Assembly: GCF_002282855.1 (NCBI RefSeq)
Contig: NZ_NRIR01000003.1
Location: 248,001-312,000 of the forward strand
DNA: 64,000 bases
Reading direction: 5' to 3'
Source of the DNA: Paraferrimonas sedimenticola
GTDB lineage: Bacteria > Pseudomonadota > Gammaproteobacteria > Enterobacterales > Shewanellaceae
Of this stretch, positions 63,134 through 64,000 are shown one piece after another. Positions within the stretch are counted from its first letter, which is position 1, and every line of letters starts with the position of its first letter. Made by a program: the position numbers and the translations under genes. Under the pieces are notes generated by a model that worked only from the letters and a program-made list of their open reading frames with translations, did no database searches and was not told where the DNA came from.

Positions 63134-63553
63134 ATGATAAAACTCGAGCATTTAAACTTAGTGGTTCGCGATATGGTCGATACGCTTCGCTTTTACCAGG
63201 CAGCGTTTCCTCACTGGCGCATTCGCTCTAAGGGAGAAGGCGATTGGTATGGCACCTATCGTCACTGGCTTCACTTTGGCGATGATTATCAATACCTAAC
63301 GTTTAACGACAACGGCCAAGGTGAGAATCGCAACCTCGCCAGCCACGACATGGGGCTCGCTCACTTTGCCTTTGTGGTAGACAATTTGGATGCTGTGGTA
63401 ACGCGTTTGGCTACCGCGGGGTTTGAACGAGATAAAGGCGGCTATCAGGCGGAGTATCGCAAAAATTGCTATTTCATCGACCCAAGTGGCTATGAAGTGG
63501 AGTTTGTTGAATACGCTTCGGATATTCCTGCTCAACGAAATTTGGACGATTAG
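63134..63553 (+). CDS. VOC/glyoxalase-fold protein in the SoxR operon
   Basis: 139 residues from the ATG at 63134 with AAGGAAA before it; an in-frame ATG 15 bp earlier is less well placed. One VOC domain (two beta-alpha-beta-beta-beta halves): IKLEHLNLVVRDMVDTLRFY opens, and FIDPSGYEVEFVEY ends with the metal Glu. His in LEHLN and LAHFAF are the other likely ligands. It is the first gene under the soxbox, so it is probably for antibiotic or quinone detoxification. A reductase gene starts 1 bp after its stop. Confidence 0.87.
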   Translation: MIKLEHLNLVVRDMVDTLRFYQAAFPHWRIRSKGEGDWYGTYRHWLHFGDDYQYLTFNDNGQGENRNLASHDMGLAHFAFVVDNLDAVVTRLATAGFERDKGGYQAEYRKNCYFIDPSGYEVEFVEYASDIPAQRNLDD

Positions 63554-63554
63554 T

Positions 63555-64000
63555 ATGAAGACCGCCATTATTCTCGGTTCGAGTCGCTCCAACGGTAATA
63601 CCGCCAAACTGGTGGACTATGTTAGCCGGCGAGTTAATGCCGATGTGTATGATCTCAACCAATACCGCATCGAACCTTTTAACTATGACAATCGCTATCA
63701 GGACGACTTTGGTTCGCTTGCCGAGCAGTTATTGGAATACGACAACCTAGTGTTGGCATCGCCCATGTATTGGTATTCAGCCAGTGCACAGATGAAGGTG
63801 TTTTTGGATCGAATTTCCGATTTACTGGATTTTGAAAAAGGTAAGGGCAGGCAGTTGCGAGGGAAGTCGGCGGGCTTGTTGGCCAGTGGCAATGACAGTA
63901 CGCCGCCTGAATGTTTCGAGCAGATGTTTGAGTTAACGTTCAAATACTTGGGTATGAACTATCTCGGTATGAGCTATGCCAGTTTTGGACAGTCTGAAAC
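63555..64000 (+). CDS. NAD(P)H-dependent FMN reductase-like flavoprotein, 3' end cut
   Basis: The frame is open from the ATG at 63555 to the window end, 148 residues. The flavodoxin-like phosphate loop is ILGSSRSNGNTAKLV, and ASPMYWYSASAQMKVFLDRI is the usual flavin and dimer segment of NADPH-dependent FMN/quinone reductases. It begins 1 bp after the VOC stop, so the two form a SoxR-controlled operon. It probably reduces quinones by two electrons, avoiding superoxide. The C-terminus is outside the window. Confidence 0.88.
   Translation, partial: MKTAIILGSSRSNGNTAKLVDYVSRRVNADVYDLNQYRIEPFNYDNRYQDDFGSLAEQLLEYDNLVLASPMYWYSASAQMKVFLDRISDLLDFEKGKGRQLRGKSAGLLASGNDSTPPECFEQMFELTFKYLGMNYLGMSYASFGQSE

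Overview
The window reads as chromosome of a marine-type gammaproteobacterium from the SeqA-bearing branch (Alteromonadales/Vibrionales neighbourhood). The best evidence is the block fldA–ybfE–DUF2788–ybfF / seqA–pgm, together with alaA–yfbR, nadA, gdhA, glnD and a GlyGly-CTERM subtilase. Base composition looks moderate and even. I see no insertion sequence, integrase, CRISPR array or rRNA. One tRNA gene, tRNA-Ser(GGA), is present. The genus cannot be fixed from the sequence alone.

Layout. 1–5.5 kb: the 5' part of an outer-membrane barrel gene, a DUF3299 protein, and a secreted amidohydrolase with two LysR genes. 5.5–9.5 kb: a tightly overlapping rimK operon (RimK, aspartoacylase-like hydrolase, small MscS channel, RimB-like retropepsin) and a divergent HdfR-like regulator. 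9.5–14.8 kb: membrane transport (DUF2391, MFS, NhaA, MscS, CorA). 14.9–20.3 kb: a nitrogen/glutamate block (glnD, an unknown gene, an amidoligase, gdhA). 20.5–26.4 kb: a DUF2796/ABC ATPase/permease zinc-type operon whose usual DUF3299 partner is separated from it by an amidohydrolase and LysR pair. 26.6–38.8 kb: accessory metabolism (LeuCD-like dehydratase, VOC protein, crotonase, a lipoprotein, DUF4920, two PuuE-like hydrolases, an isochorismatase-fold amidase, a glutaryl-CoA-dehydrogenase-like enzyme, a methyltransferase and two unknown proteins). 38.8–50.4 kb: the subtilase and the conserved housekeeping block. 50.4–59.7 kb: LysR, a small secreted protein, a nucleotidyltransferase, msrA, an astE-like gene, the branched-chain keto-acid dehydrogenase operon and nadA. 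59.7–64 kb: tRNA-Ser with a tandem 3' repeat, LysR plus a secreted Ntn-hydrolase, and soxR with a divergent oxidative-stress operon cut by the window end.

How the genes work together. Three exported hydrolases (two amidohydrolases and one choloylglycine-hydrolase-family enzyme) each lie divergent to a LysR gene of similar build. GdhA makes glutamate, the adjacent amidoligase may use it, and GlnD senses nitrogen, although its HD domain looks inactivated. The best candidate for an undescribed system is the divergent cluster at 32.4–38.7 kb. Two PuuE-type C–N hydrolases and an amidase-fold enzyme face a glutaryl-CoA dehydrogenase that keeps its substrate-carboxylate residues, followed by a methyltransferase and two proteins I cannot place. 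A route from a cyclic imide or amide to a glutaryl-CoA-type acid would fit these enzymes, but that is inference. Operators recognised by eye include a soxbox, a MetJ-box array upstream of msrA and a strong tRNA promoter.
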